A stretch of DNA of 64,000 nt from Knoellia flava TL1 (GCF_000768675.1 NZ_AVPI01000087.1:1-64000); one strand, 5' to 3'. Shown: positions 1 through 8,389, numbered from the stretch's first letter. The notes: generated by a model not told the origin, from the sequence alone. Translations and numbers: made by a program.

Positions 1-696
1 GGGGCGGGCCGGGCGGGCGCCGAGAAGCGTCGGGTCGGCCTGCTTGCGCACCCGGGGTGCGGAGGGCGTGAAGCCGGGAGCGGGGGCAGCGGGAGGAGCG
101 GGTGTTGCCTCGGTCGCGGCAGCCGGATGGGGGCCGCGGACCGGGGCCGGTGCGAAGCCGGGGGCCGGTGTCGTCCGGTCGACGTGCGTCGGTGCGAAGC
201 CGGGCGCCGCAGCGACCTCGTGGGTGGGCACGAAGCCTGGCGACGGAGCGGTCGAGGCGCTGACCGAGGCGCCGAGGTCGCGTGAGGCGCCGACGGCCTG
301 GCTCGGACCACCGGCGACACCGACACCGACTCCGAGCACGAACGCCGCGACGCGCCGCGCCAGGGCCGGGGTGAGGCGGTCGGCCCACCGACCGGCCGCG
401 GCGCCTGTCCGGCCCGGCAGGTGGGAGCAGACCTCGAGGACGACGCCGAGGCAGAGCCATGCGGCGAGGGCGATCGCTGCCGACGCCGCCACGAGGGTCA
501 GGAGCTCGGCGGTCGAGGCGGGTCCGGTCGCGTCGACGCGGGTCCAGGCCGAGAGCCAGGCGAGCCACAGCATCCACGCCGCTGCCGTGGCGACCGCGAC
601 CGCGAGGAAGCCGACGAGGACAGGTCGAGCCGACCTCCCGACCCGCGCCGTGACCGTCGGAAGAGCGTCTTTGGTGTTGTTTGATGCCGTTTGCAT
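1..696 (-). CDS. Membrane protein with PGF repeats, truncated by window edge
   Basis: The frame is open from an ATG at 696 to base 1 (232 codons), so the C-terminal part lies outside the window. Visible: a short polar N-terminus, a hydrophobic segment at about residues 26-48, a second at about 61-85 and a third weaker one at about 115-130. A Pro/Ala-rich linker follows with four copies of a P-G-F-x-P motif at irregular spacing. In actinobacteria, proteins with this layout next to the downstream genes often end in a LysM peptidoglycan-binding domain, but that part is not visible, so this is inference. It is divergent from the gene at 770. Membrane location is likely; function is unknown. Confidence 0.65.
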   Translation of the reverse strand, partial: MQTASNNTKDALPTVTARVGRSARPVLVGFLAVAVATAAAWMLWLAWLSAWTRVDATGPASTAELLTLVAASAAIALAAWLCLGVVLEVCSHLPGRTGAAAGRWADRLTPALARRVAAFVLGVGVGVAGGPSQAVGASRDLGASVSASTAPSPGFVPTHEVAAAPGFAPTHVDRTTPAPGFAPAPVRGPHPAAATEATPAPPAAPAPGFTPSAPRVRKQADPTLLGARPARP

Positions 697-756
697 GTTT
701 TTGACGATAGATGATGTGCATCGGTGTCGCAACGGGAAGGGTGCCGTCGACGGCTC

Positions 757-762
757 TAGGCT
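757..762 (+). promoter_or_regulatory. -10 element TAGGCT, leaderless start
   Basis: TAGGCT ends 7 nt before the ATG at 770, which places the transcription start at or next to the start codon. There is no Shine-Dalgarno sequence before this ATG. No convincing -35 is seen. Confidence 0.5.
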
Positions 763-769
763 CCCGCTC

Positions 770-1312
770 ATGCGGTGGGACCGGCTCTTCGACGACCTCG
801 AGGCACAGCTCGGAGCCGAGGAGCGCCGCGAGCGCGACTCCGAGGTGGCCGACCGCACCCGTCGCGAGCGGGCCTCTGTCGAGCTGGGTGCCCGGTTCGC
901 CGCCGCCGTCGGTCAGGCCGTCCGGCTGCGCCTCGTCACCGGCGCCCATCTGGAGGGGGAGCTGCTCGACCTCGGTGAGGACTGGCTCCTGCTCCGGATG
1001 AGGACCGGCCGCGAGGCGGTCGTCCCCCTCGCTGCCGTCGTCGGGGCTCTCGGTCTCGCACCGCGCGCCACGGGTGCGCGGACGGCGCGCCGGTTCACCC
1101 TCGGCTACGCGCTCCGAGGACTGTCTCGGGACCGCGCGCACGTCGCGCTCACCGACACGAGCGGTCAGGTCGTCACGGGAACGATCGACGCCGTGGGCGC
1201 GGACCACCTCGACCTCGCCGAGCACGCGCTGGGGGAGGACCGCCGGCCCGAGAACGTGCGCGGACGGCATACGGTGCCGTTCCGAGCCGTCGTGCTCGTC
1301 GAGGCGCGCTGA
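770..1312 (+). CDS. Conserved actinobacterial protein of unknown function
   Basis: 180 residues starting at the ATG preceded by TAGGCT. An acidic, Arg-rich N-terminal helix (about residues 1-45) is followed by a region rich in short beta strands (V-R-L-R-L-V-T-G-A, then E-G-E-L-L-D-L-G), which resembles a small barrel fold; a second similar half follows from about residue 120. No catalytic motif is recognised. The upstream in-frame extension is antisense to the minus-strand membrane protein and has no support. It is convergent with the HTH gene, 36 nt apart. I do not recognise a function. Confidence 0.6.
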   Translation: MRWDRLFDDLEAQLGAEERRERDSEVADRTRRERASVELGARFAAAVGQAVRLRLVTGAHLEGELLDLGEDWLLLRMRTGREAVVPLAAVVGALGLAPRATGARTARRFTLGYALRGLSRDRAHVALTDTSGQVVTGTIDAVGADHLDLAEHALGEDRRPENVRGRHTVPFRAVVLVEAR

Positions 1313-1348
1313 CCCGCGAGGGCGGTCCGGGAGACGCGGACGGGCTCG

Positions 1349-1561
1349 TCAGTCGTCGCCCTGCGCGCGAACGAAGTCGCGGGTCTGCGAGTACATCCGC
1401 TGGATGTAGTCCTCCAGCTCGGAGGTCTCGACGCGCCACTGGCCGCGGCCGCCGACCTTGATGGCGGGGAGCTCGCCGGAGCGCACGAGGGCATAGGCCT
1501 GCGCCGAGGAGATGTCGAGGATCTCGGACACCTCGGTGAGCGGGATGAACCGCTTGGCCAC
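1349..1561 (-). CDS. Excisionase-type helix-turn-helix DNA-binding protein
   Basis: 70 residues from a GTG at 1561 with GAGGAG 8 nt upstream, which decides this start over an ATG 19 codons earlier. The sequence carries the MerR/excisionase pattern: a helix-turn-helix at about residues 7-30 (EVSEILDISSAQAYALVRSG), then the wing ELPAIKVGGRGQWRV and a helix ending in DYIQRMY. Such small proteins are common single-copy actinobacterial regulators rather than phage genes; no integrase is near. It is divergent from the SAF/CpaE pair at 1819. Target unknown. Confidence 0.75.
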   Translation of the reverse strand: MAKRFIPLTEVSEILDISSAQAYALVRSGELPAIKVGGRGQWRVETSELEDYIQRMYSQTRDFVRAQGDD

Positions 1562-1818
1562 GGGCGTGCTCCTCGGGGCTGGTCGGACGGGGACGGGATC
1601 GCCGCTCCAGTCTGCCACGCAGGGCCACGGCCGCCTCGGCGCTCATCCACACGACACGACACCGTCGTTCGGGTTGGTCGACGCGGCGCCGGTTGTCCAC
1701 AGGCGCACGATCTCGTCGCGCGTCGGGGCGCTGCGTGGGACACAATCGTCGGCGGGGGAAGAGCACGGCGATCCCTCATCCCTGCCCGACTGCCGAGTTC
1801 GACGATCCGGAGTCCTTG
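1562..1818. other. Divergent intergenic region, 257 nt
   Basis: The longest gap in the window that I see no gene in. It must hold the promoters of the minus-strand HTH gene and the plus-strand SAF gene. CACAAT at 1741-1746 is a candidate -10 for the plus strand; CAGACT on the minus strand, just upstream of the HTH gene, is a weaker candidate. No hairpin or repeat of note. Confidence 0.35.
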
Positions 1819-2496
1819 ATGAGCGAGACCTCCACGCCCACCGCCCAGCGCCTTCGCCGACCCTCGTGGCGCGACAGCCGGCTCGTCGTCGGCGTCCTCC
1901 TCGTGCTCGCGTCCACCGCGATCGGTGCCTACGTCATGAGCCGCGCCGACGACCGCGTCCCCATGTATGCCGCGAAGTCCGGTCTCATGGCCGGCCAGCC
2001 GCTCACGGCCGACGACGTCGTCCGGGTCGACGTGCAGCTGGGGGACGCCGGGAGCGGCTACGTCAGCGCTGCCGGTGACCTGCCGGCGGACCAGGTGGCG
2101 TTGCGGGAGGTGCGTGCGGGCGAGCTCATCCCCGCCTCGGCCGTGGGTCCGCGGGACAAGGCGACGAGCCAGCCGCTGGCGCTCCAGGTCGACGCGACGG
2201 CGGCCTCGACGCTCCAGCCGGGTTCCGTCGTCGACGTCTACGTCAACCGGCCGACGGCACCCACCAAGGGCAGTGTCGGGACCGAGACGTTCGAAGGACC
2301 CGAGCTCACCCTCGAGGGAGTGACCGTCGTCGCGCTGTCGAAGGACGACGGGATGATGGGCTCCTCGGGCGACACCAGGCCGGTGCAGGTCATGGTCCCC
2401 AAGGAGACCGTGCAGTCGCTCGTCGGCGACGTCGACCTCGGCGCCAAGATCACCCTCGTCGCGGTTCCCGGCGCGATCGCGGCCCCCACGTCATGA
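1819..2496 (+). CDS. SAF-domain protein, CpaB/RcpC-like
   Basis: 225 residues from the ATG at 1819 with GGAG about 8 nt upstream. One membrane anchor at about residues 20-41 is followed by an SAF-type domain (about 47-110, with AAKSGLMAGQPLTADDV and the LREVRAGELIPASAV strand-turn typical of CpaB/FlgA SAF modules) and a second beta-rich part. CpaB/RcpC proteins belong to Flp/Tad pilus assembly, but no tadA, tadB, tadC or pilin gene is seen here. Its stop overlaps the ATG of the ATPase gene by 4 nt, so the two are translationally coupled and probably act together. Pilus function is inference. Confidence 0.7.
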   Translation: MSETSTPTAQRLRRPSWRDSRLVVGVLLVLASTAIGAYVMSRADDRVPMYAAKSGLMAGQPLTADDVVRVDVQLGDAGSGYVSAAGDLPADQVALREVRAGELIPASAVGPRDKATSQPLALQVDATAASTLQPGSVVDVYVNRPTAPTKGSVGTETFEGPELTLEGVTVVALSKDDGMMGSSGDTRPVQVMVPKETVQSLVGDVDLGAKITLVAVPGAIAAPTS

Positions 2497-3968
2497 CGGT
2501 CGGCGTCGTCACCGGGGTCTCGCACCACCACGAGCAGGAGCTCGTGTCCGCGCTCGAGATCGCGTCGGGCGTGAGCGTCGTCCGTCGCTGTGCGGACGTC
2601 GCCGAGCTGCTGTCGACCGGCGCGTCCGGCGTGGCGGACCTCGCGGTCGTCTCCGCCGACTTCCGCGGCCTCGACCGCGATGCGCTGCGGCACCTCGCGG
2701 GTCACGGCGTGCGCGTGGCGGGGCTCGTCGCGACCGGCGACGACGCGGGCGAGGCGCGGCTGCGCCAGCTCGGGGTGCGGGTCCTCCTGCGTCCGGGAAC
2801 CGAGCCCGAGGAGGTCGCCCGGACCCTCGTGGACCTCGCCGAGGGTGGGTTCGCGCCCGGTGTCGGTGGCGCCGCGGGGAGGGCCGGCGTGGCGGGAACG
2901 GGTGGCCGTGCGAGTGCCGCTGGCCCCTCGGCCGCCGATGGGGCGACCGGGGGGTCGGTGGTGAGCGACGACGAGCTCGCCGCGTGGCTCGGCGGCTCCG
3001 CCGGTGAGGGCGAACCGCACCCGTCCGGCGGGGCCGTGCCCAACCGCGGCGGGACCTCCGACGGACCCGGCTCTTGGGGTGACGACGGGGACGGCATCCC
3101 CCGACGCACCCGCATCACCGCCGTCTGGGGGCCGACCGGCGCCCCGGGGCGCACCACCCTCGCGGTGACGATGGCCGCGACGCTCGCCGCGCGTGGCGTC
3201 AGCACCCTGCTCGTCGACCTCGACACATGGGGCGCGAGCGTCGCCCAGGCGCTTGCGCTCATCGACGAGGCGCCGGGCGTGGCCGCGGCCGCTCGCGCCT
3301 CGGAGCAGGGCACCCTCGACCGGGCGTCCCTGTCGCGGGTCGCGCCCGAGGTGACGCCCGGGCTGCGGGTGCTCACCGGCATACCCAAGCCCGACCGGTG
3401 GCCCGAGCTGCGGGCCGCGGCGGTCGAGGACGTCCTCGAGAAGTCGCGTACGCTCGTCGGCCACGTCGTCGTCGACTGCGGGTTCGCGATCGAGGACGAC
3501 GAGGAGCTCAGCTACGACACCGCTGCGCCGCGGCGCAACGCGACGACCCTCACCGCGCTCGAGTGCGCCGACGACCTCGTCGTCGTCGGGTCGGCCGACC
3601 CGGTCGGTCTCCAGCGACTCGTGCGTGCGGTGCAGGACGTCGGCGTCGTGCCGTCGCCGGAGCCGGTCGTCGTCGTCAACAAGGTGCGCGCGTCGGCCGC
3701 CGGGTCCGCCCCGGAGAAGGCGATCACCGAGGTCCTCGGCCGGTTCGCCGGGCTCGAGGACCCGCACTTCGTGCCGTGGGCGCCGGACGAGTGCGACGTC
3801 GCGTTGCTCGCCGGCCGCAGCCTCGTCGAGCAGCCCGGTGGCGGGCTCGTCGCCGCAGCCGTCGCCCGGGTCGTTGACGCGGTGTGTCCCGAGCACGCGG
3901 CACCCGACACCCGCGCCGGTCGCCGGAGCCGGGTGCGTCTCGGGAGGCGGGCCCGCCGCTCGGCCTGA
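2493..3968 (+). CDS. CpaE/MinD-like P-loop ATPase
   Basis: 491 residues. The N-terminal ~130 residues look like a receiver-type alpha/beta domain without obvious phospho-site conservation, then a Gly/Ala/Ser-rich linker, then a MinD/ParA-superfamily ATPase from about residue 205. The deviant Walker A reads GPTGAPGRTT, with Arg where Lys is usual, and the switch region contains LLVDLDTWGAS and HVVVDCGFAIED. This order (receiver-like plus MinD-like) is that of CpaE/TadZ and of the mycobacterial Ssd protein (Rv3660c). It follows the SAF gene with a 4-nt overlap. Role in pilus positioning or septum control is inferred from the family only. Confidence 0.7.
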   Translation: MTVGVVTGVSHHHEQELVSALEIASGVSVVRRCADVAELLSTGASGVADLAVVSADFRGLDRDALRHLAGHGVRVAGLVATGDDAGEARLRQLGVRVLLRPGTEPEEVARTLVDLAEGGFAPGVGGAAGRAGVAGTGGRASAAGPSAADGATGGSVVSDDELAAWLGGSAGEGEPHPSGGAVPNRGGTSDGPGSWGDDGDGIPRRTRITAVWGPTGAPGRTTLAVTMAATLAARGVSTLLVDLDTWGASVAQALALIDEAPGVAAAARASEQGTLDRASLSRVAPEVTPGLRVLTGIPKPDRWPELRAAAVEDVLEKSRTLVGHVVVDCGFAIEDDEELSYDTAAPRRNATTLTALECADDLVVVGSADPVGLQRLVRAVQDVGVVPSPEPVVVVNKVRASAAGSAPEKAITEVLGRFAGLEDPHFVPWAPDECDVALLAGRSLVEQPGGGLVAAAVARVVDAVCPEHAAPDTRAGRRSRVRLGRRARRSA

Positions 3969-4050
3969 CGGGTCGGGAGCGTGAGGCCAGCACGCTCATG
4001 ACGGTCCCCACAGTCCTCGTGGGCCGCACGACCGGACCTCGCGCATCTGA

Positions 4051-4056
4051 CACGAT
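4051..4056 (+). promoter_or_regulatory. -10 element CACGAT, leaderless start
   Basis: CACGAT ends 6 nt before the GTG at 4063. No Shine-Dalgarno sequence precedes the GTG, which supports a leaderless mRNA. Confidence 0.4.
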
Positions 4057-4062
4057 GGGCTC

Positions 4063-5493
4063 GTGGCCGACCGGATGAGCACCCTCGACAGCAGCTTCCT
4101 CACGCTCGAGAACTCGTCGACGCCGATGCACGTGGGGTCGGTCATGGTCTTCGACGCCCCCGACGAGGGGTTCGACTACGACCGCCTCGTCGGCATCATC
4201 TCGCGCCGGATCGCCTACGTCCCGCGCTACCGCCAGCGCGTCCGCTTCGTCCCGGGACGTCTCGCGAACCCGGTCTGGATCGACGACGAGCGATTCGACG
4301 TCACCTACCACGTGCGCCGATCGGCCCTGCCGCGTCCGGGCGGCGACGAGCAGCTCGAGGAGCTCATCGCGCGGATCCAGCCGCGCCAGCTCGACCGCAG
4401 CCGACCGCTGTGGGAGGTCTACCTCGTCGAGGGCCTCGCCGACGACCGGTTCGCGATCGTCACCAAGACCCACCAGGCGCTCGTCGACGGCGTCAACGCG
4501 GTCGACATCGCCCACCTCATCCTCGAGGACTCCGAGACCCCGAGCACCGAGAGCATCGACGACACATGGCGCCCGAGCCGCGAGCCGTCGCACACCGAGC
4601 TCATCGTCAGCGCGCTCGCCGACACCGTGCGCGCCCCCAGCCAGATCATCGACACGGTCCAGTCCGGGATCACCGACGTCAAGGAGACGGCCGGGCGGGT
4701 CCTCGGCGCCGCCGGCGAGGTCGTCTCGGCCGTCGCCCGGGCCTCGACCAGCCCGGCCCCCGAGTCACCGCTCAACGCCCGCGTCGGGCGCGCCCGCCGG
4801 TTCGTCATGGTCGGCACCGACCTCGACGACTACAAGAAGGTCCGGTCCCGTCTCACCAAGGGCGCCTTCGCCGACGACGTCTCGATCAACGACGTCATCC
4901 TCGCGACCGTGACCGGCGCCTTCCGCACCTGGCTCATGACCCGGGGCGAGAGCGTGCACGGCGCGACCACGGTCCGGGCGATGGTGCCGGTGAGCACGCA
5001 CGACGCCGAGAGCGAGATGGCTCCCGGCCGGCACCTCACCGCGTGCTTCGTCGACCTGCCCGTCGGCGAGCCCGGGGCGTCGATGCGCCTGCACCAGATC
5101 GCCTTCGCCATGCGCCAGCAGATGGAGGCAGGCCGGGCGGTCGACGCCGACACCCTGTCAGGACTGGGTGGCTTCGCCCCGCCGACGATGCACACGCTTG
5201 CCGCCCGCCTCGGGGGTGCGGTCTCGCGGCGGCTCTTCAACGTCGCCATCACCAACGTCCCCGGGCCGCAGCACCCGCTCTACATCGCGGGCGCACAGAT
5301 GGCCTCGACCTACCCGGTCATGCCGCTCGGCCCGTCGAAGGCGCTCTCGATCGGCCTCACGTCCTACGACGGCGGCGTCTACTACGGCCTCTACGCCGAC
5401 CGTGACGCCCTCCCGGACACCGACGTCCTCGGCCAGTCGATCGTCGACGCCCTGCAGGAGCTCCTCGAGGCCCCGCGCAGCCGAGCCCGCTGA
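4063..5493 (+). CDS. WS/DGAT-family wax ester/triacylglycerol synthase
   Basis: 476 residues, the family's usual length. WS/DGAT enzymes transfer acyl groups from acyl-CoA to diacylglycerol or fatty alcohols at the membrane to make storage lipid. Visible: N-terminal MSTLDSSFLTLE, the PLW motif (SRPLWEVYLVEG), the acyl-transfer motif at residues 137-143 read as HQALVDG, and an ND motif (SINDVILA). The canonical motif is HHxxxDG; the second, catalytic His is Gln here, so activity is uncertain. A GTG at 4063 fits the -10 spacing; an ATG four codons later is possible. The next gene starts 11 nt downstream and is probably cotranscribed. Confidence 0.85.
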   Translation: MADRMSTLDSSFLTLENSSTPMHVGSVMVFDAPDEGFDYDRLVGIISRRIAYVPRYRQRVRFVPGRLANPVWIDDERFDVTYHVRRSALPRPGGDEQLEELIARIQPRQLDRSRPLWEVYLVEGLADDRFAIVTKTHQALVDGVNAVDIAHLILEDSETPSTESIDDTWRPSREPSHTELIVSALADTVRAPSQIIDTVQSGITDVKETAGRVLGAAGEVVSAVARASTSPAPESPLNARVGRARRFVMVGTDLDDYKKVRSRLTKGAFADDVSINDVILATVTGAFRTWLMTRGESVHGATTVRAMVPVSTHDAESEMAPGRHLTACFVDLPVGEPGASMRLHQIAFAMRQQMEAGRAVDADTLSGLGGFAPPTMHTLAARLGGAVSRRLFNVAITNVPGPQHPLYIAGAQMASTYPVMPLGPSKALSIGLTSYDGGVYYGLYADRDALPDTDVLGQSIVDALQELLEAPRSRAR

Positions 5494-5504
5494 AAGGACC
5501 CGCC

Positions 5505-5936
5505 ATGCCCCTCGTTCGCGTCTACCTCCCGCTCGACGCCGGTGCGCTCGACACCCTGCGCCGCACCGGAGAGGTCGGACCGGCGCCGGTTGCCGGGCAC
5601 ACGGCGGTCGCGCCGAGCGCGCGTCCGGGCCTCGGCAACGACGACGAGGAACGCGAGTATGCCGCGTGGTCGGCTGCCGCCACCGACGCCGCCGCGCTCG
5701 CGCAGCGCGGGGAGCGGCGGGGCGTCGCGTCGGCGGACGTCGACGCCGCCGTCGTCAACGCGACAACCGAGGACGGCACAACCGTCGAGCTCGACAGCGT
5801 CGTCGCGCTGCCGCGCATCGCCTCCTTCCACATCGACGAGGAGCCGGGCGGCGAGGTCGCCGACCTCCTCTGGTACGACGTCACCGAGCTCGACGACGTC
5901 ATCCGCCTCGTCCGCGGCGACGAGCCCACCACCTAG
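5505..5936 (+). CDS. DUF6912-like conserved protein
   Basis: 143 residues. The ATG has GAAAGGA about 7 nt upstream. The sequence begins MPLVRVYLPLDAGALDTL, continues with a central DDEEREYAAWSAAATDA stretch and ends with acidic helices, which matches my memory of the actinobacterial DUF6912 family. No transmembrane segment, signal peptide or catalytic motif is visible, so it is probably a small cytoplasmic protein. It lies 11 nt behind the WS/DGAT gene. Biochemical function unknown. Confidence 0.65.
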   Translation: MPLVRVYLPLDAGALDTLRRTGEVGPAPVAGHTAVAPSARPGLGNDDEEREYAAWSAAATDAAALAQRGERRGVASADVDAAVVNATTEDGTTVELDSVVALPRIASFHIDEEPGGEVADLLWYDVTELDDVIRLVRGDEPTT

Positions 5937-6079
5937 CGTCCGCAACTCTGGTGGCCAGGGCGTCATCCCTGCGGACGCAAGCGGAGGTGCCCGGCACGGC
6001 ATACGCAGCGTCCGCAGATCTGGGGGTCAGGGCGCCAGACCTGCGGACGCAAGCGGAGGCGCGCGGCACGGCAGACGCG
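5936..6079. repeat. Two 72-bp tandem repeats with palindromic arms
   Basis: Units 5936-6007 and 6008-6079 are about 80% alike. Each starts GCGTCCGCA and carries the inverted arm TGCGGACGC 25 nt later (5936-5944/5970-5978 and 6008-6016/6042-6050), followed by AAGCGGAGG and GGCACGGCA. They lie between the DUF6912 gene and the P5C dehydrogenase gene. The core GAGTTGCGGACGC reappears at 29627-29639. Confidence 0.7.
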
Positions 6080-6159
6080 AGAGGGGGCGGCACGGCCCAC
6101 CGCGCCACCGTGGGACGATGGGCCGACCCCCAGAACCCCACGAATCGAGGAAGACACCG

Positions 6160-7791
6160 ATGGACGCTGTGACCCACGTCCCTGCCCCGATCAACGAGCC
6201 GGTCCGTGACTACGCGCCGGGCAGCCCCGAGCGCGCGGCCCTCGAGGTCGCGCTCGCCGAGGTCGGCAGCACGAAGTGGGACCTGCCGCATACGATCGAC
6301 GGCGAGCGCGTCGAGGGACGTGGCGCGAAGATCGACGTGCGCCAGCCGCACGCGCACCGCTCGGTGCTCGGAACCCTCCGGGACGCCACGAAGGCCGACG
6401 CGCGCGCCGCCGTCGACGCCGCGAACGCCGCCGCCCCCGCCTGGCGCGACATGTCCTTCGACGACCGGGCCTCGATCCTGCTCAAGGCCGCCGACCTGCT
6501 CGCCGGCCCGTGGCGCGCGAAGGTCAACGCCGCGACGATGCTGGGACAGAGCAAGACGGCATACCAGGCCGAGATCGACAGCGCGTGCGAGCTCATCGAC
6601 TTCTGGCGCTTCAACGTCCACTTCGCCCGCCAGATCCTCGAGGAGCAGCCGCCGGCCAACGCCCCGGGCATCTGGAACCGCACGGACTACCGCTCGCTCG
6701 AGGGCTTCGTCTACGCGATCACGCCGTTCAACTTCACCGCGATCGCCGGCAACCTGCCGACCGCGCCGGCGCTCATGGGCAACACCGTCGTCTGGAAGGC
6801 GTCGCACACGCAGGCGCTCGCGGCCCAGTTCGTCCTCGAGATCCTCGAGGAGGCCGGCATGCCGCCCGGCGTCATCAACCTCGTCACCGGTCACGGCACC
6901 GAGGTCTCGGACGTCGTCCTCAAGCACCCCGAGTTCGCGGGTCTGCACTTCACCGGCTCGACGCGCGTCTTCCAGCACCTGTGGCAGGAGATCGGCTCGA
7001 ACCTCACGACCTACCGGCACTACCCCCGGATCGTCGGGGAGACCGGTGGCAAGGACTTCATCCTCGCCCATCCGAGCGCCGACCCCGACGTCGTCCGGAC
7101 CGCCATGATCCGCGGCGCCTTCGAGTACCAGGGCCAGAAGTGCTCGGCCGCGTCGCGCGCGTTCATCCCGCGCAGCATCTGGAAGGTCATCAAGAAGGAC
7201 CTCGTCGAGCTCACCGAGGGCCTGACGATGGGCAACGTCACCGACCTGTCGAACTTCATGGGGGCCGTCATCGACGACCGTGCGTTCGCCAAGCACAAGG
7301 CCGCGATCGACCGGGCCCGGGCGACGAGCGGCATCGAGATCGTCGCCGGTGGCACCTACGACGACTCCGAGGGCTGGTTCGTCCGCCCGACGATCATGGT
7401 CGGTGAGGACCCGAACGACGAGATCTTCACGACCGAGTACTTCGGTCCGCTGCTCTCGGTCCACGTCTACCCGGACCGCCAGTTCGGCAAGGTCATGGAC
7501 ACCATCGACTCGGCCTCGGCCTACGCGCTCACCGGCTCGATCATCGCCCAGGACCGCGCCGCCGTCGCCGAGGCCACCCAGCGCCTGCGCTTCGCGGCGG
7601 GCAACTTCTACGTCAACGACAAGCCGACCGGTGCCGTCGTCGGCCAGCAGCCCTTCGGTGGCGGGCGTGCCTCGGGCACGAACGACAAGGCCGGTTCGGC
7701 GCAGAACCTCCTGCGCTGGACGAGCCCGCGCTCGATCAAGGAGACGTTCGTGCCACCGACGAACCACACCTACCCGCACATGGGCGTCTGA
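6160..7791 (+). CDS. pruA: L-glutamate gamma-semialdehyde dehydrogenase (P5C dehydrogenase)
   Basis: 543 residues from the ATG at 6160, preceded by GAGGAAG; longer in-frame starts cross the repeat region and are unlikely. The enzyme oxidises 1-pyrroline-5-carboxylate (as glutamate semialdehyde) to glutamate with NAD+, the second step of proline catabolism, in the cytoplasm. Visible aldehyde dehydrogenase motifs: ITPFNFTAIAGN, the glutamate loop VGETGGKDF, and the catalytic cysteine in YQGQKCSAASRAF, with NFYVNDKPTG and PFGGGRASGTNDKAG near the C-terminus. Length and N-terminus fit the monofunctional type; no proline dehydrogenase gene is in the window. NAD-glutamate dehydrogenase lies 1.7 kb downstream, so proline carbon could flow to 2-oxoglutarate. 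Confidence 0.93.
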   Translation: MDAVTHVPAPINEPVRDYAPGSPERAALEVALAEVGSTKWDLPHTIDGERVEGRGAKIDVRQPHAHRSVLGTLRDATKADARAAVDAANAAAPAWRDMSFDDRASILLKAADLLAGPWRAKVNAATMLGQSKTAYQAEIDSACELIDFWRFNVHFARQILEEQPPANAPGIWNRTDYRSLEGFVYAITPFNFTAIAGNLPTAPALMGNTVVWKASHTQALAAQFVLEILEEAGMPPGVINLVTGHGTEVSDVVLKHPEFAGLHFTGSTRVFQHLWQEIGSNLTTYRHYPRIVGETGGKDFILAHPSADPDVVRTAMIRGAFEYQGQKCSAASRAFIPRSIWKVIKKDLVELTEGLTMGNVTDLSNFMGAVIDDRAFAKHKAAIDRARATSGIEIVAGGTYDDSEGWFVRPTIMVGEDPNDEIFTTEYFGPLLSVHVYPDRQFGKVMDTIDSASAYALTGSIIAQDRAAVAEATQRLRFAAGNFYVNDKPTGAVVGQQPFGGGRASGTNDKAGSAQNLLRWTSPRSIKETFVPPTNHTYPHMGV

Positions 7792-7800
7792 CGCCTCGGG

Positions 7801-7873
7801 GAAGCAGTCGAGAGTAGACGGATCCCCGCCTGGCGACGCGCCGGGCGGGGATCTGTCTACTCTCGACTGCTTC
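7801..7873. terminator. Very long hairpin between convergent genes
   Basis: Arms 7801-7830 and 7844-7873 are complementary over 30 bp with a single mismatch, around a 13-nt loop. It starts 9 nt after the pruA stop and ends 27 nt before the stop of the convergent minus-strand gene. It probably acts as a bidirectional terminator or mRNA 3' stabiliser, although there is no U-tract. Confidence 0.6.
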
Positions 7874-7900
7874 GGACGGGTGGGGCGGGGCGGGGGCGGG

Positions 7901-8389
7901 TCAGCCCACGCGGCTGTGGAGCAGGTCCGTCTCGGTCCGGGCGGCGTGCAGCAGCGGGTCGGCGGCGGCCTTCTCGAGCTTGCCACCGATGAGCGGCACG
8001 CCGGCCTTGAGCTCCCCGACGAGCTCGTGCACGGTGCCGGAACCCTTGGGAGAGAGGCGCACCGCTCCCTTGAGAGTCATCGGCGCTCCCTTGACATGGA
8101 GGTTGAGGTCGCCGGTGCGCGACCCGTCCGCGGCAGCCTGACCCCACGTCTGGACCTCGACCACCGTGAGCGTCTCGCCGACGAACGACCGTGCGATGTC
8201 GGGCAGGCCGTCGGTCGGCAGGACCCGCTCGGTCGAGATGACGGTGCGGTCACCGCTCGTCGACACGTCGGCCTTCCACGTCCCTGTCGTCGTCGCGTCG
8301 CACTTGGCGTCCTGGAACTCCTGCTCGCACATCTGCGCGAAGACGACGTCGGGCGCTGCGGGGTACTCGGCGCGGTGGGTGAACTTCAC
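7901..8389 (-). CDS. DUF2505 / SRPBCC-fold lipid-binding-like protein
   Basis: 162 residues from a GTG with AAGGAGGAG 5 nt upstream. Opening MKFTHRAEYPAAPDVVFAQM, then the DAKCDATTTGTW stretch and a C-terminal amphipathic helix (GKLEKAAADPLLHAAR) match the DUF2505 family, a START/SRPBCC-like fold with a hydrophobic cavity. No signal peptide or membrane segment. It is convergent with pruA across the 30-bp hairpin. Ligand and role unknown. Confidence 0.75.
   Translation of the reverse strand: MKFTHRAEYPAAPDVVFAQMCEQEFQDAKCDATTTGTWKADVSTSGDRTVISTERVLPTDGLPDIARSFVGETLTVVEVQTWGQAAADGSRTGDLNLHVKGAPMTLKGAVRLSPKGSGTVHELVGELKAGVPLIGGKLEKAAADPLLHAARTETDLLHSRVG

Noticed and set aside
1349-1561. Phage excisionase marking an integrated element
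   Set aside because: No integrase, attachment repeats or phage genes; this HTH type is common as a resident regulator.
1819-3968. Complete Flp/Tad pilus locus
   Set aside because: Only the SAF/CpaB-like and CpaE-like genes are present; no secretion ATPase, TadB/C or pilin is visible.
5936-6079. CRISPR-like repeat
   Set aside because: Only two adjacent 72-bp units, no spacers and no cas genes.
5899-7986. Long minus-strand open frame opposite pruA
   Set aside because: Shadow of pruA; composition-biased and crosses the hairpin and the repeats.
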